A stretch of 30,062 bases of DNA from an uncultured Bacteroidales bacterium (GTDB taxonomy: Bacteria > Bacteroidota > Bacteroidia > Bacteroidales > Paludibacteraceae). Where the stretch lies: contig CALGHE010000019.1 in the NCBI GenBank assembly GCA_937915765.1, positions 1 through 30,062 on the forward strand, in the 5' to 3' direction. Positions 1 through 7,227 of the stretch are shown here, piece by piece. The position numbers and the translations under genes were made by a program. The notes beneath the pieces are model-generated. The model ran no database searches. It saw only the letters and a list, made by a program, of their open reading frames with translations, and was not told where the DNA came from. How positions within the stretch are numbered: the stretch's first letter is position 1; the number at the start of each line of letters is the position of its first letter.

Positions 1-79
1 TAAGAGACTTATCCACATAAATCTCTGTATTCAAGCCCATTTGGAACGCATCCGCGTTCGGATTCAGATATAAGCCCAT
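1..79 (-). CDS. N-terminus of an AAA-ATPase-like / PD-(D/E)XK nuclease family protein (partial, runs off left edge)
   Basis: Only the first 26 codons are in the window. The minus strand from the ATG at 79 reads MGLYLNPNADAFQMGLNTEI, then YVDKSL. This resembles the very conserved start of the AAA-ATPase-like family, which carries a C-terminal PD-(D/E)XK nuclease domain (old name DUF1703) and typically opens with M-G-x-Y-L-N-P, then N-S-E-I-Y-V-D-K. Members are common as many paralogues in Bacteroidota; their role is not established. The ATP-binding and nuclease motifs lie outside the window, so integrity cannot be judged. A Bacteroidota-type promoter sits 22 bases upstream of the start codon, which supports a real, expressed start. 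Confidence 0.75.
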   Translation of the reverse strand, partial: MGLYLNPNADAFQMGLNTEIYVDKSL

Positions 80-100
80 AATTTCTGCTTTTAAGTTTTA

Positions 101-132
101 CAAAGATATACAAATTCAGCGTGTCTGGCAAG
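101..132 (-). promoter_or_regulatory. Bacteroidota-type promoter for the AAA-ATPase-like gene
   Basis: Read on the minus strand, CTTG (132-129), 20 bases, then TATCTTTG (108-101). The second box matches the -7 consensus TAnnTTTG exactly; the first differs from TTTG by one base. The start codon is at 79. Confidence 0.6.
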
Positions 133-188
133 TTGTTGGAATCTGAAATTCTAATCATGAAAGACACTTGCAACAGCCTACAGAGGAC

Positions 189-210
189 GGCACGTTTGCA
201 GGGACGTGCC
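189..210. repeat. Hairpin with GGCACGT / ACGTGCC stem
   Basis: GGCACGT (189-195) and ACGTGCC (204-210) form a perfect 7-bp stem with an 8-base loop. It lies between the 244-1077 gene, whose stop is at 244, and the promoter of the left-edge gene. No T-run follows on either strand, so a classic intrinsic terminator is not evident. The stem resembles those of the terminators at 23599 and 24569. Confidence 0.45.
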
Positions 211-243
211 TACTCATGCTTCTCAATAACATTTAATCGAACG

Positions 244-1077
244 TCAATAACACGGTTTTTTTTCTGATTGAAACTCGTATTCAAATTCTTCCAACTCAAT
301 AGACTCATCTTCCACCTCATTCCTAATTTCCACAATATCAGCTGACTCTACTCCCTCATCATGTTCATGCTCTTCTAACTGCAACTCCTGCTCAACGCCA
401 TCCAATTCTACTGATATCGAAGGAACAACCTCTTTCCCTTCCACTTCATCAGGGACTTCCTCCTCTATTATTTTTCCAGTCCGAGAGTCAAACGACTTAA
501 ACTTACGAGGTGTTTTATATCTCTCTATTTCTTCATGGGTTGGATGCCATTTTAAAACCTCACATACACGATGATATTCATCAGATACACGAAGTAATAA
601 TGTATCTCCTACCTTAATCCTTTTTTCATTAGAAATATTATGTAATGATATATAACTTTTATCTATACCCAAATATACCTCTTCATGATACGTACCTTTT
701 CCTATAGGCTGCCTTATTCTGTAAACATATCCTATTCTGACATGGGAATCCTCTAACATCTCTTGTTTAACATTATTGGAATACTCATTAAAATATTTTG
801 GATATATATAAAAAAAGACAATTTGTGGTTGAACAAACACTAATATCAAATACAGCAACTCTCCATATTTAAAATTGAAAAACATTAATGCTATTTCGCT
901 TGAAATATAACCGTATATAATCAGCAGCAAAAAGCCACTTACTCCAATACATCCTTTACCCCCTTCAATAATGTATGAATAATATACATTTTCTATTTGG
1001 TAATTTATAAGAACGATAAGTGTTATAATTTCTATGATTATCTTGAAAATTTTTATCTTAGTTTTTAAATTTTCCAT
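244..1077 (-). CDS. Unrecognised membrane protein with an acidic C-terminal tail
   Basis: 277 residues; I do not recognise a family. The N-terminal 105 residues hold about three hydrophobic segments (roughly 8-27, 43-62 and 70-95). A soluble part follows (about 105-205) with alternating hydrophobic residues that could be a small beta domain. The last 70 residues are strongly acidic and rich in Glu and Val. The DNA is clearly more AT-rich than the core genes to the right, which suggests an acquired or fast-evolving gene. The ATG at 1077 is the only good start. The short ORF at 1097-1303 ends 19 bases upstream on the same strand, so the two may be co-transcribed. No promoter match was found immediately upstream of the ATG. 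Confidence 0.6.
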   Translation of the reverse strand: MENLKTKIKIFKIIIEIITLIVLINYQIENVYYSYIIEGGKGCIGVSGFLLLIIYGYISSEIALMFFNFKYGELLYLILVFVQPQIVFFYIYPKYFNEYSNNVKQEMLEDSHVRIGYVYRIRQPIGKGTYHEEVYLGIDKSYISLHNISNEKRIKVGDTLLLRVSDEYHRVCEVLKWHPTHEEIERYKTPRKFKSFDSRTGKIIEEEVPDEVEGKEVVPSISVELDGVEQELQLEEHEHDEGVESADIVEIRNEVEDESIELEEFEYEFQSEKKPCY

Positions 1078-1096
1078 AATATGTTTTCCTTTTCAT

Positions 1097-1303
1097 TTAA
1101 TATTTTTTTTCTACACTATCAACTAAAAAATCTGCCCCCTTTACTACAAATACTCGGATTTGCGATTCAACATAATCTATTACTAAACAATCAATCATAT
1201 CTTGCAATTTATAAGCTATAGAGACATAACCAGATTCATGTTGTTTATAAAAACATCTAAGTTTCTCTATGTTAGAATCCTCAAATAATTCTGTCGCACT
1301 CAA
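1097..1303 (-). CDS. Small unrecognised ORF, probably missing its N-terminus at the mobile-element edge
   Basis: 68 residues, no recognised domain. Around residues 25-60 it has a run of alternating hydrophobic residues. The only start available upstream of an internal Met is TTG at 1303, and that codon lies partly inside the terminal inverted repeat of the element that begins at 1301. The reading frame continues open into the element without an ATG. The simplest reading is that the element inserted into, or right at the start of, this gene and removed its natural beginning. It may alternatively be translated from the TTG. Base composition is as AT-rich as its downstream neighbour. Confidence 0.35.
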   Translation of the reverse strand: MSATELFEDSNIEKLRCFYKQHESGYVSIAYKLQDMIDCLVIDYVESQIRVFVVKGADFLVDSVEKKY

Positions 1304-1851
1304 TATTGTCCTAAATAATTTATAAGAAAAAATAAAAAAGGAAGTTGAGCGCTAAAATAAAAGTGCTATTTTAACAATGACCCCCATCAAACAACTTCCT
1401 TATGGCAAATATAACACTTTTCGCTCAAGCAATCGGCAAAATTGCCGAAAGAAATATCAGAAAAATTATTCGGACAGCAGGGACTGACAAACATTGACAC
1501 GTGGAGTCAGCTCGTCGGCATGGTTTTTGTCAATTCTCTTGCTGCGACTCTGTGCGTGACATTTCCAACGGATTAAAATCGGCGACCGGCAACCTCAATC
1601 ACCTGGGGATAAGCCGCGCCCCGAGCAAATCTACGGTTGCGTATCAAAACTCAAACCGCAGCAGCGTGTTCAGGGACATCCTACATATGCTCCATCTCAC
1701 TAAAACAGACCTCGAAAAGTGGCTGAACGAACTTTCTACACCTCCTCCGTACACAACCGTGATTGCTTAGGAGGGGAGGAGGCGACGTTTTTGCAAAGTA
1801 TTAATACTCTGCACATGATTTCATGCATTGAAAATATTTAGGGCAATATTG
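1301..1851 (+). mobile_element. Deletion derivative of an IS4-type insertion sequence (551 bp) with both ends intact
   Basis: The left end starts CAATATTGTCCTAAATA (1301-1317). The right end (1835-1851), read in reverse complement, is CAATATTGCCCTAAATA, giving a 17-bp inverted repeat with one mismatch. Between them lies a broken transposase of the IS4 type found in Bacteroidota: recognisable N-terminal residues with frameshifts, then an abrupt jump to what looks like the C-terminus. A full element should be well over 1 kb, so the catalytic core is deleted. It could move only if a full-length relative supplies transposase. No convincing target duplication is seen. The same inverted repeat bounds the element at 18431-18709. 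Confidence 0.75.
1402..1770 (+). pseudogene. IS4-family transposase remnant (frameshifted and internally deleted)
   Basis: The frame from ATG 1402 reads MANITLFAQAIGKIAERNIR and so on to TDKH, then hits TGA. The second frame continues TWSQLVGMVF. A further shift, near the T-run around 1522-1526, leads into the third frame with QFSCCDSVRDISNGLKSATG and then NLNHLGISRAPSKSTVAYQN. This order matches the start of IS4-type transposases in Bacteroidota, which I recall as running from MANITLFAQ through TWSQ and DSVRDISNGL to RAPSKSTVAYQN. After VFRDI (about 1680) the sequence jumps to DLEKWLNELSTPPP and stops, which resembles the C-terminal end of such transposases. The DDE catalytic core is therefore missing. 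Two frameshifts plus the deletion make it non-functional. Confidence 0.8.
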
Positions 1852-1904
1852 GGCGATGTATTATATTTTGAAGGCTATCCCTGAAATTTACCGATTTTTT
1901 TGTT

Positions 1905-1912
1905 TACATTTG
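1905..1912 (+). promoter_or_regulatory. -7 element (TAnnTTTG) before rpoN
   Basis: TACATTTG matches the Bacteroidota -7 consensus and lies 22 bases before the rpoN ATG. No TTTG is found at the expected distance upstream, so the match is partial. It lies just outside the right end (1851) of the IS derivative. Confidence 0.45.
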
Positions 1913-1934
1913 TGGCAAGTTATTCTATAATGTT

Positions 1935-3371
1935 ATGAGACAAGGCTTACAGCAAAAATTACAGCAAAAAATCGCGCCTCAGCAGATTCAATTTATAAAG
2001 ATGCTTGAGGTCAACACCTTGGAGATGGAGGAGCGTATCAAGCAGGAGCTGGAGGAGAACCCGGCTCTTGAGGACAGCGGCGAGTCTAATCCGGAGGAAA
2101 GCTTTGACGATATTCTCTATAACAACGAACAGAACGAAGACTTGAGTCTCGGCGACTACCGAAGCGAGGACGATATACCAGACTACAAACTCAGGTCTGG
2201 AAATTATTCAGAAGACAACACTCCGGGCATGAGCGTATCCGCAGACTCTTCTTTCAGAGACTTCTTGCTGGATCAGCTCAATCTGAAACTGCTCAGCGAA
2301 AGGGAGTCCGCTCTGACTGAATATGTGATTGGCAACATAGACCACGACGGATATTTGAGACGAGACGTGGAGTCTATGGTGGACGACTACTCTTTCCATG
2401 TGGGCATAACCGTTTCGGACGACGAAATGCGCGAAGCCGTGAAGGTGGTGCAGTCTTTCGAGCCGGCAGGCGTTGCGGCAATGACGCTCAGAGAGTGTCT
2501 GATGCTTCAGCTGGAACGCAAGGAGCAAACCGACGCTGTGAAGCTCGCCTACAAGATACTCGACTCACGATTCGAAGAGTTCTCTAAAAAACACTTTGAC
2601 AAGATACTCAAATACACAAACGCTTCTGAAGATGAGTTCAAGGCTGCAGTAACGGAAATCACCAGACTTAACCCGAAGCCCGGCGGCGCGTGGGAGTCCG
2701 AATACGAACTGGGCAGCGCCACCATCATTCCGGATTATGTGGTTGAAAATGACAACGGAGTTCTGAACATATTGCTTAACAGCAAAAACATTCCAGACTT
2801 GCAAATTAACCGCAATTACTCTGAAATGTTCGAAGAGTATTCTAACAACAAAAGCAACCAAAGCAAAGACATGAAAGATGCCGTGCTTTTCGTCAAACAG
2901 AAACTTGACTCTGCAAAATGGTTCATAAATGCGGTTAAACAGCGCCAGGACACTCTTATGGCAACGATGCAAGCTATCGTTAACAAACAGTCTGAGTTTT
3001 TCATCTCTGGCGACGAGACAAAACTGAAGCCAATGATTCTTAAAGACATCTCGGACATCACAGGATTCGACGTGTCAACCATCTCGCGTGTCAGCAACAA
3101 CAAATACGTGCAGACAGACTTCGGCATATACTCTCTTAAGTTTTTCTTCTCTGAGTCTATGCAGAACGAACAAGGCGAAGAGGTATCGGCCATCGAGATA
3201 AAGAAAATATTAGAGGAATGCATCGCAGGAGAGAACAAGAGGTCGCCGCTTACAGACGACAAGCTTGCTGAAATCCTGAAAGACAAGGGCTACGTGATAG
3301 CCAGACGGACAGTGGCCAAGTACAGAGAACAGATGAACATTCCTGTGGCACGAATGAGAAAGGAGATTTAA
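1935..3371 (+). CDS. rpoN: RNA polymerase sigma-54 factor
   Basis: 478 residues, the usual length. Sigma-54 directs RNA polymerase to -24/-12 promoters and depends on AAA+ enhancer-binding activators. Region I is the Gln/Leu-rich start (QGLQQKLQQKIAPQQIQFIK, then MLEVNTLEMEERI). An acidic region II follows (about 40-100). The core-binding region occupies roughly 110-300. The promoter-binding helix-turn-helix includes LKDISDITGFDVSTISRV. The RpoN box is near the C-terminus, ARRTVAKYR at residues 456-464, the family signature. The start at 1935 is the ATG giving the standard N-terminus. No enhancer-binding protein is encoded in the window. The gene for a PAP2-like membrane protein starts 22 bases downstream on the same strand. 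Confidence 0.97.
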   Translation: MRQGLQQKLQQKIAPQQIQFIKMLEVNTLEMEERIKQELEENPALEDSGESNPEESFDDILYNNEQNEDLSLGDYRSEDDIPDYKLRSGNYSEDNTPGMSVSADSSFRDFLLDQLNLKLLSERESALTEYVIGNIDHDGYLRRDVESMVDDYSFHVGITVSDDEMREAVKVVQSFEPAGVAAMTLRECLMLQLERKEQTDAVKLAYKILDSRFEEFSKKHFDKILKYTNASEDEFKAAVTEITRLNPKPGGAWESEYELGSATIIPDYVVENDNGVLNILLNSKNIPDLQINRNYSEMFEEYSNNKSNQSKDMKDAVLFVKQKLDSAKWFINAVKQRQDTLMATMQAIVNKQSEFFISGDETKLKPMILKDISDITGFDVSTISRVSNNKYVQTDFGIYSLKFFFSESMQNEQGEEVSAIEIKKILEECIAGENKRSPLTDDKLAEILKDKGYVIARRTVAKYREQMNIPVARMRKEI

Positions 3372-3393
3372 AATTAATTTAACATTCAGACAG

Positions 3394-4002
3394 ATGAAAA
3401 CAATTGCCCGCTTAATCTCAGTATTGTTTTTTCCCTTTTTTATGCCCATCTACGGCATTCTGATATTTTTCACTTTCGACCTATTCCGCTTTTACCCGTT
3501 GGAAATGATACGGCTGGCATTCACCTTCGTTGTGATTTTCGCCGCCCTCTTGCCAATGCTCACAATTTTTGTGCTGTCGAAACTGAATGTGATAGACAAT
3601 ATGAAACTAAACAATGCGTCAGACCGCATTCTACCCTACTCTTGCACCATCTTGTCCTTTATGATATGCACCATTTTGCTTTATCGAATTTATATGCCAG
3701 GCTTCGTCTATAAAACTATGTTTGCCAGTTCTATAGCCATCCTTATATGCCTGATACTCAATTTTAAATGGAAAATAAGCTCACACACCACGTCCATAGG
3801 CTGCCTGTTTGGCGGATTGCTGTTCGCAAGCTTAAAGATGATGGTCTTTCCGTCTGTATGGATATATTCCGTTATTCTTGCCGCCGGACTAATCTCGTCT
3901 GCCCGCCTTTACTTACATAAAAACACAGAAGAACAGCTTCTTGGAGGTTTTGTGATAGGTTCGGCAAGCACGTTACTCTTCCCCTTGCTCTCTGTTTTGT
4001 AA
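3394..4002 (+). CDS. PAP2-like integral membrane protein, catalytic histidine apparently lost
   Basis: 202 residues with about five or six hydrophobic segments. Motifs of the PAP2 phosphatase / acid phosphatase superfamily can be seen in weakened form. KISSHTTSIG (residues 127-136) corresponds to the SGH motif, with Ser130 and His131. SARLYLHKNTEEQLLGG (169-185) corresponds to the SRxxxxxHxxxD motif. In that last motif the expected catalytic His is Asn177, so phosphatase activity is doubtful. The gene follows rpoN by 22 bases and is probably co-transcribed. Its last 30 bases overlap the end of the convergent tcdA gene. A lipid-related role is possible given the family, but I cannot assign a substrate. 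Confidence 0.65.
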   Translation: MKTIARLISVLFFPFFMPIYGILIFFTFDLFRFYPLEMIRLAFTFVVIFAALLPMLTIFVLSKLNVIDNMKLNNASDRILPYSCTILSFMICTILLYRIYMPGFVYKTMFASSIAILICLILNFKWKISSHTTSIGCLFGGLLFASLKMMVFPSVWIYSVILAAGLISSARLYLHKNTEEQLLGGFVIGSASTLLFPLLSVL

Positions 4003-4716
4003 GACAAGGCTTCTTATCACATAATAAGAGATGTAGTTTCCAAACGTTGCCGGCATATAAGAGACGGTGCCTGTTGTAGAGACTTTGTTTTGTTCGTTAT
4101 CTATAAGCAAAACGGCCTTTTCATCGGCAATTTCAGTGCTGAACACGCACATAAAGCCCTTCTTTATACCCAACTTTGACAATCTTTTGCGCACCGCTTT
4201 CGCAAGATTACAGTTAAAAGACTTTGAGATGTCCGCTATTTTTATCTGGGTTATATCACTTTTTGCCCCTGCGCCCATAGACGATATTAGAGGCATTTTA
4301 CGCTCCAGAGCGCTTTTTATAAGAAAAACCTTTGGACTCAACGAGTCTATCGCATCTATCACATAATCAAATCTGTCAGAATCAAGCAGTTGCTCCACCC
4401 TCTCATCTTTCAGAAATTCGCAGTATTTTGTCAGTTCCAGTTTCGGATTAATATCGAGAAGCCTCCTCCCCAGCACATCAACCTTACGCTCGCCAACCGT
4501 AGAATGCAAAGCCACCAGCTGCCTGTTGATATTTGTTTCGCTAACGCAGTCTGCATCAACAATAGTTATCTTTCCGACACCCGCCCTGCATATCATCTCC
4601 GCCGCATAAGCTCCTACACCGCCCACGCCGACAACAAGCACACTGCTCTTTGCAAGAGACTCCAGCGCCCCCTCTCCAAAAAGCAACGAGGTTCTCGAAT
4701 TCCAGCTCTGACTCAT
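3973..4716 (-). CDS. tcdA: tRNA threonylcarbamoyladenosine dehydratase (ThiF/MoeB/HesA E1-like family)
   Basis: 247 residues from the ATG at 4716. A longer frame up to 4812 would overlap sppA and adds no family-like residues, so 4716 is chosen. TcdA (CsdL) uses ATP to cyclise t6A at position 37 of ANN-decoding tRNAs to ct6A. The nucleotide-binding GVGGVG lies at residues 30-35, followed by the usual AGVGKITIVDADCVSETNINRQ segment (split here: AGVGKITIVDADC, then VSETNINRQ). FDYVIDAIDSLSPK and the SSMGAGAKSDITQI stretch are typical of this subgroup rather than of ThiF or MoeB. The gene starts 13 bases after the sppA stop and is the last gene of the pssA-sppA-tcdA run. Its 3' end overlaps the convergent PAP2-like gene by 30 bases. 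Confidence 0.88.
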   Translation of the reverse strand: MSQSWNSRTSLLFGEGALESLAKSSVLVVGVGGVGAYAAEMICRAGVGKITIVDADCVSETNINRQLVALHSTVGERKVDVLGRRLLDINPKLELTKYCEFLKDERVEQLLDSDRFDYVIDAIDSLSPKVFLIKSALERKMPLISSMGAGAKSDITQIKIADISKSFNCNLAKAVRKRLSKLGIKKGFMCVFSTEIADEKAVLLIDNEQNKVSTTGTVSYMPATFGNYISYYVIRSLVLQNREQGEE

Positions 4717-4729
4717 ACGAAAAAGATTA

Positions 4730-6421
4730 TCATTCAACCACAACCTTAGGCATTTTAGCCTGAAGCTTCTCCATCCTTTTAAGTTTATGCAGCACCTCTC
4801 TCTCAATGTCAAGTCCAGGACCCATCTTAACCTGAGATTTCTCCAACAACCGGTCCATCAAAGTTTTTTTAGCCGGATATTTGGCTATGCTATACTCTTC
4901 TATATTTGCAATCTTGGCTGCAATTTTCACAGCATCATCCAAAGAGCCGAGCGTGTCCACAAGTCCGTTGGAAAGAGCCGAAACACCACTCCACACACGT
5001 CCTTGCGCCAAATTTGAGATGTCTTCCGCTTTAACCTTTCGTCCGTCAGCGCATCGCTTTATGAAAAGGTCGTACCCTCTGTTGACATTCTGCTGGACTA
5101 TGTGCCGCTCACGTTCCGTCATAGGTCTGAAGAGATCCGGCGAATCAGCAAACTCGCTGCTTTTCACCACATCAGTAGAAAGCCCCACCTTATTAGTGAC
5201 GCCTTCAAGATTAGGAATCATGCCATAGATGCCTATAGAACCGGTGAGAGTGTACGGACTGGAGACTATCTTATCCGCCATGCACGAGATATAATATCCT
5301 CCCGAGGCCGCATATCCGCTCATACTCACAACAACAGGCTTCGTCTTGCGTGCATCATTCAAAGCCTTCCATATCAACTCAGAGCCAAACGCGCTTCCGC
5401 CCGGAGAATTAACGCGCAAAACAATAGCCTTCACGCTAGAGTCCTTCTCTATCTTGTCAATCTCCTTTGCCAATTTCTTATAGTTAACACCCTCTAAATC
5501 ATCTCCAATCTCGCCCACGGCATAAACAACCGCCACCTTGTCTGACGACATTCCCGACTCTTTTTCCAAACAAGAGAGATAATCCTCCATAGAAACCTTA
5601 TCCACTACGCCAGTCTCTTTTTCTACGAAATCATAGACATCATCTTCATAAAGAAGCAAATCCACAAACTTCGGCATCGCAGACTCTGCCGGCCTGTAAG
5701 CCATAAAACTATCTGCCGCCGCCTGAACATCAGCCTCCTCTATACTTCTTGACGCAGAGATATCCTTCTTCATATTGCCCCACAAGTCTTCGACCAACTT
5801 GGCAGACTGCTCACGATTCGCGTCACTCATCTTCACTTCCGTGAAGACTTCTGTTGCCGACTTGTATTCACCAACCTTCACAATCTGCATCTCAACCCCA
5901 AGATTATCCATCAGCCCTTTGTAGAACATAGATTTCAAAGCTAACCCGTGAATATCCAACGACCCGTAAGGATTCATTATAACAGTGTCCGCCACAGACG
6001 CAACGTAATATTCACTTTGCGAATAATTGTCAGAATATGCAAACACGTACTTGCCTGAATTTTTCAGCTCGTCCAGAGCGGTACGGATTTCGCCCAGCAT
6101 TGCATAGTCTGCCTGAAAATTGTCCATTTTCAGCAAAACGGCATAAATACGATTGTCATCCTTCGCATTTTTCAGAACGTCAAGCACATCGTCCAGCCCC
6201 ATAGCCTGCTCTGCATTATTATCTATCAATGAAGACAAATCCTCTTCCGAACGTTCGTTCATCACGCCCCTCATGTTAATCTCTATGACAGAGCGCTTCG
6301 GCACGCTTACCATACTTGACGACGCGCTCGCAATTATCACCATCAGAAAGATAAATGACAATACCGAAAAAATAACAAGCCCCACAACGGTGCCCAAAAC
6401 CTGTTTGAAAAACTGAACCAT
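4730..6421 (-). CDS. sppA: Signal peptide peptidase SppA, long 67K type (S49 family)
   Basis: 563 residues, the length of the two-domain bacterial SppA. It is a membrane-anchored serine protease that degrades signal peptides left in the inner membrane. A single N-terminal membrane segment (about 8-32) anchors it. Two S49 domains follow. The general-base lysine is expected at Lys187 (GEYKSA) in the first domain and the nucleophile at Ser373 (GYAASGGYY) in the second, matching the split Lys/Ser dyad of E. coli SppA (Lys209/Ser409). LRVNSPGGSAFGSELIW and LTGSIGIYG are further family motifs. It lies 20 bases downstream of pssA and 13 bases upstream of tcdA, so the three are probably one transcript. 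Confidence 0.95.
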   Translation of the reverse strand: MVQFFKQVLGTVVGLVIFSVLSFIFLMVIIASASSSMVSVPKRSVIEINMRGVMNERSEEDLSSLIDNNAEQAMGLDDVLDVLKNAKDDNRIYAVLLKMDNFQADYAMLGEIRTALDELKNSGKYVFAYSDNYSQSEYYVASVADTVIMNPYGSLDIHGLALKSMFYKGLMDNLGVEMQIVKVGEYKSATEVFTEVKMSDANREQSAKLVEDLWGNMKKDISASRSIEEADVQAAADSFMAYRPAESAMPKFVDLLLYEDDVYDFVEKETGVVDKVSMEDYLSCLEKESGMSSDKVAVVYAVGEIGDDLEGVNYKKLAKEIDKIEKDSSVKAIVLRVNSPGGSAFGSELIWKALNDARKTKPVVVSMSGYAASGGYYISCMADKIVSSPYTLTGSIGIYGMIPNLEGVTNKVGLSTDVVKSSEFADSPDLFRPMTERERHIVQQNVNRGYDLFIKRCADGRKVKAEDISNLAQGRVWSGVSALSNGLVDTLGSLDDAVKIAAKIANIEEYSIAKYPAKKTLMDRLLEKSQVKMGPGLDIEREVLHKLKRMEKLQAKMPKVVVE

Positions 6422-6441
6422 ACGCTTCCCTTAGAAATTTA

Positions 6442-7155
6442 TCATTTACCTTTTTTCATAAAAAACAAAATCACCGACATGAATATGAACAGCAATATGA
6501 TCATAGGTATCGCCGCCAATCTGAATACAGCCAACAATATCACAGAGGAACCTATAAGTATAAACTGGCTCTTGTTGTCCACCCACTTCAGGCTCTTGAA
6601 TTTAAGAGAGAACATAGGCAACTCGCAAACAAGAAGATAGCACATCACAAGAATGACCGCAATGACCACATATACGTTTTGCATGAAAGGCTTCAAAGCC
6701 TCAACATTATAACCCTCTATATCAAACAACGCCGCAGAAGATGCAAGGAACACCGCATTGGCCGGAGTCGGCAGTCCTATGAAAGACGAGGTCTGCCTCT
6801 CATCTATATTAAATTTAGCAAGGCGCAACGCTGAGAACACCGGGATAAGGAACGCCACATACGGAACATAGACGCATGGAGCTTCGCAATAGGTCTGCAA
6901 GAACGAAAACATAATCAGTCCCGGAGCCATACCAAACGTTATGCAATCGGCAAGCGAGTCGAGCTCCTTCCCTATCGGCGAAGACACTTTAAGCAATCTT
7001 GCCACCATACCGTCAAAAAAGTCGAACACCGCACCCAAATATATAAACAAAGACGCGAGAAGCAGTTCGCCTTTAAAAGCCATAACACAAGCCACACAGC
7101 CCGAGAAGAGATTCATGCAAGTTATCGTGTTTGGAATATGTCTCTTTATAGCCAT
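6442..7155 (-). CDS. pssA: CDP-diacylglycerol--serine O-phosphatidyltransferase (phosphatidylserine synthase)
   Basis: 237 residues. It transfers the phosphatidyl group from CDP-diacylglycerol to serine, the step before phosphatidylserine decarboxylase. The CDP-alcohol phosphotransferase motif D-G-x2-A-R-x8-G-x3-D-x3-D is complete: Asp48, Gly49, Ala52, Arg53, Gly62, Asp66, Asp70. About seven or eight hydrophobic segments span the rest. This is the integral-membrane type II enzyme of Bacillus and Bacteroidota, not the peripheral E. coli type. The start ATG at 7155 gives MAIKRHIPNTITCMNLFSG, a typical opening. It lies 72 bases downstream of psd; a hairpin between the two could reduce read-through. 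Confidence 0.95.
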   Translation of the reverse strand: MAIKRHIPNTITCMNLFSGCVACVMAFKGELLLASLFIYLGAVFDFFDGMVARLLKVSSPIGKELDSLADCITFGMAPGLIMFSFLQTYCEAPCVYVPYVAFLIPVFSALRLAKFNIDERQTSSFIGLPTPANAVFLASSAALFDIEGYNVEALKPFMQNVYVVIAVILVMCYLLVCELPMFSLKFKSLKWVDNKSQFILIGSSVILLAVFRLAAIPMIILLFIFMSVILFFMKKGK

Positions 7156-7183
7156 AATTTATTTTTTTAGATTAAAAACAAAA

Positions 7184-7207
7184 GAGAAACGGACAAGTCC
7201 GTTCCTC
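7184..7207 (-). terminator. Hairpin with T-rich tail between psd and pssA
   Basis: AACGGAC (7188-7194) and GTCCGTT (7197-7203) form a 7-bp stem, extended by three more pairs after one mismatch. Read on the minus strand it is followed by CTCTTTTGTTTTTAATC. The loop is only 2 bases in the strict pairing, so the real hairpin is probably opened by a pair or two. It may partly terminate psd transcription before pssA. Confidence 0.5.
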
Positions 7208-7227
7208 CCGCATATAACAATTAAAAA

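Noticed and set aside
1501..1770. The 89-codon frame as an independent small gene
   Set aside because: It reads as the middle and end of the broken IS4-type transposase, continuing the frames that begin at 1402.
4717..4812. A 32-codon upstream extension of tcdA
   Set aside because: It lies within sppA and its residues (many Cys, Trp and Arg) do not resemble the family; the ATG at 4716 gives the standard N-terminus.
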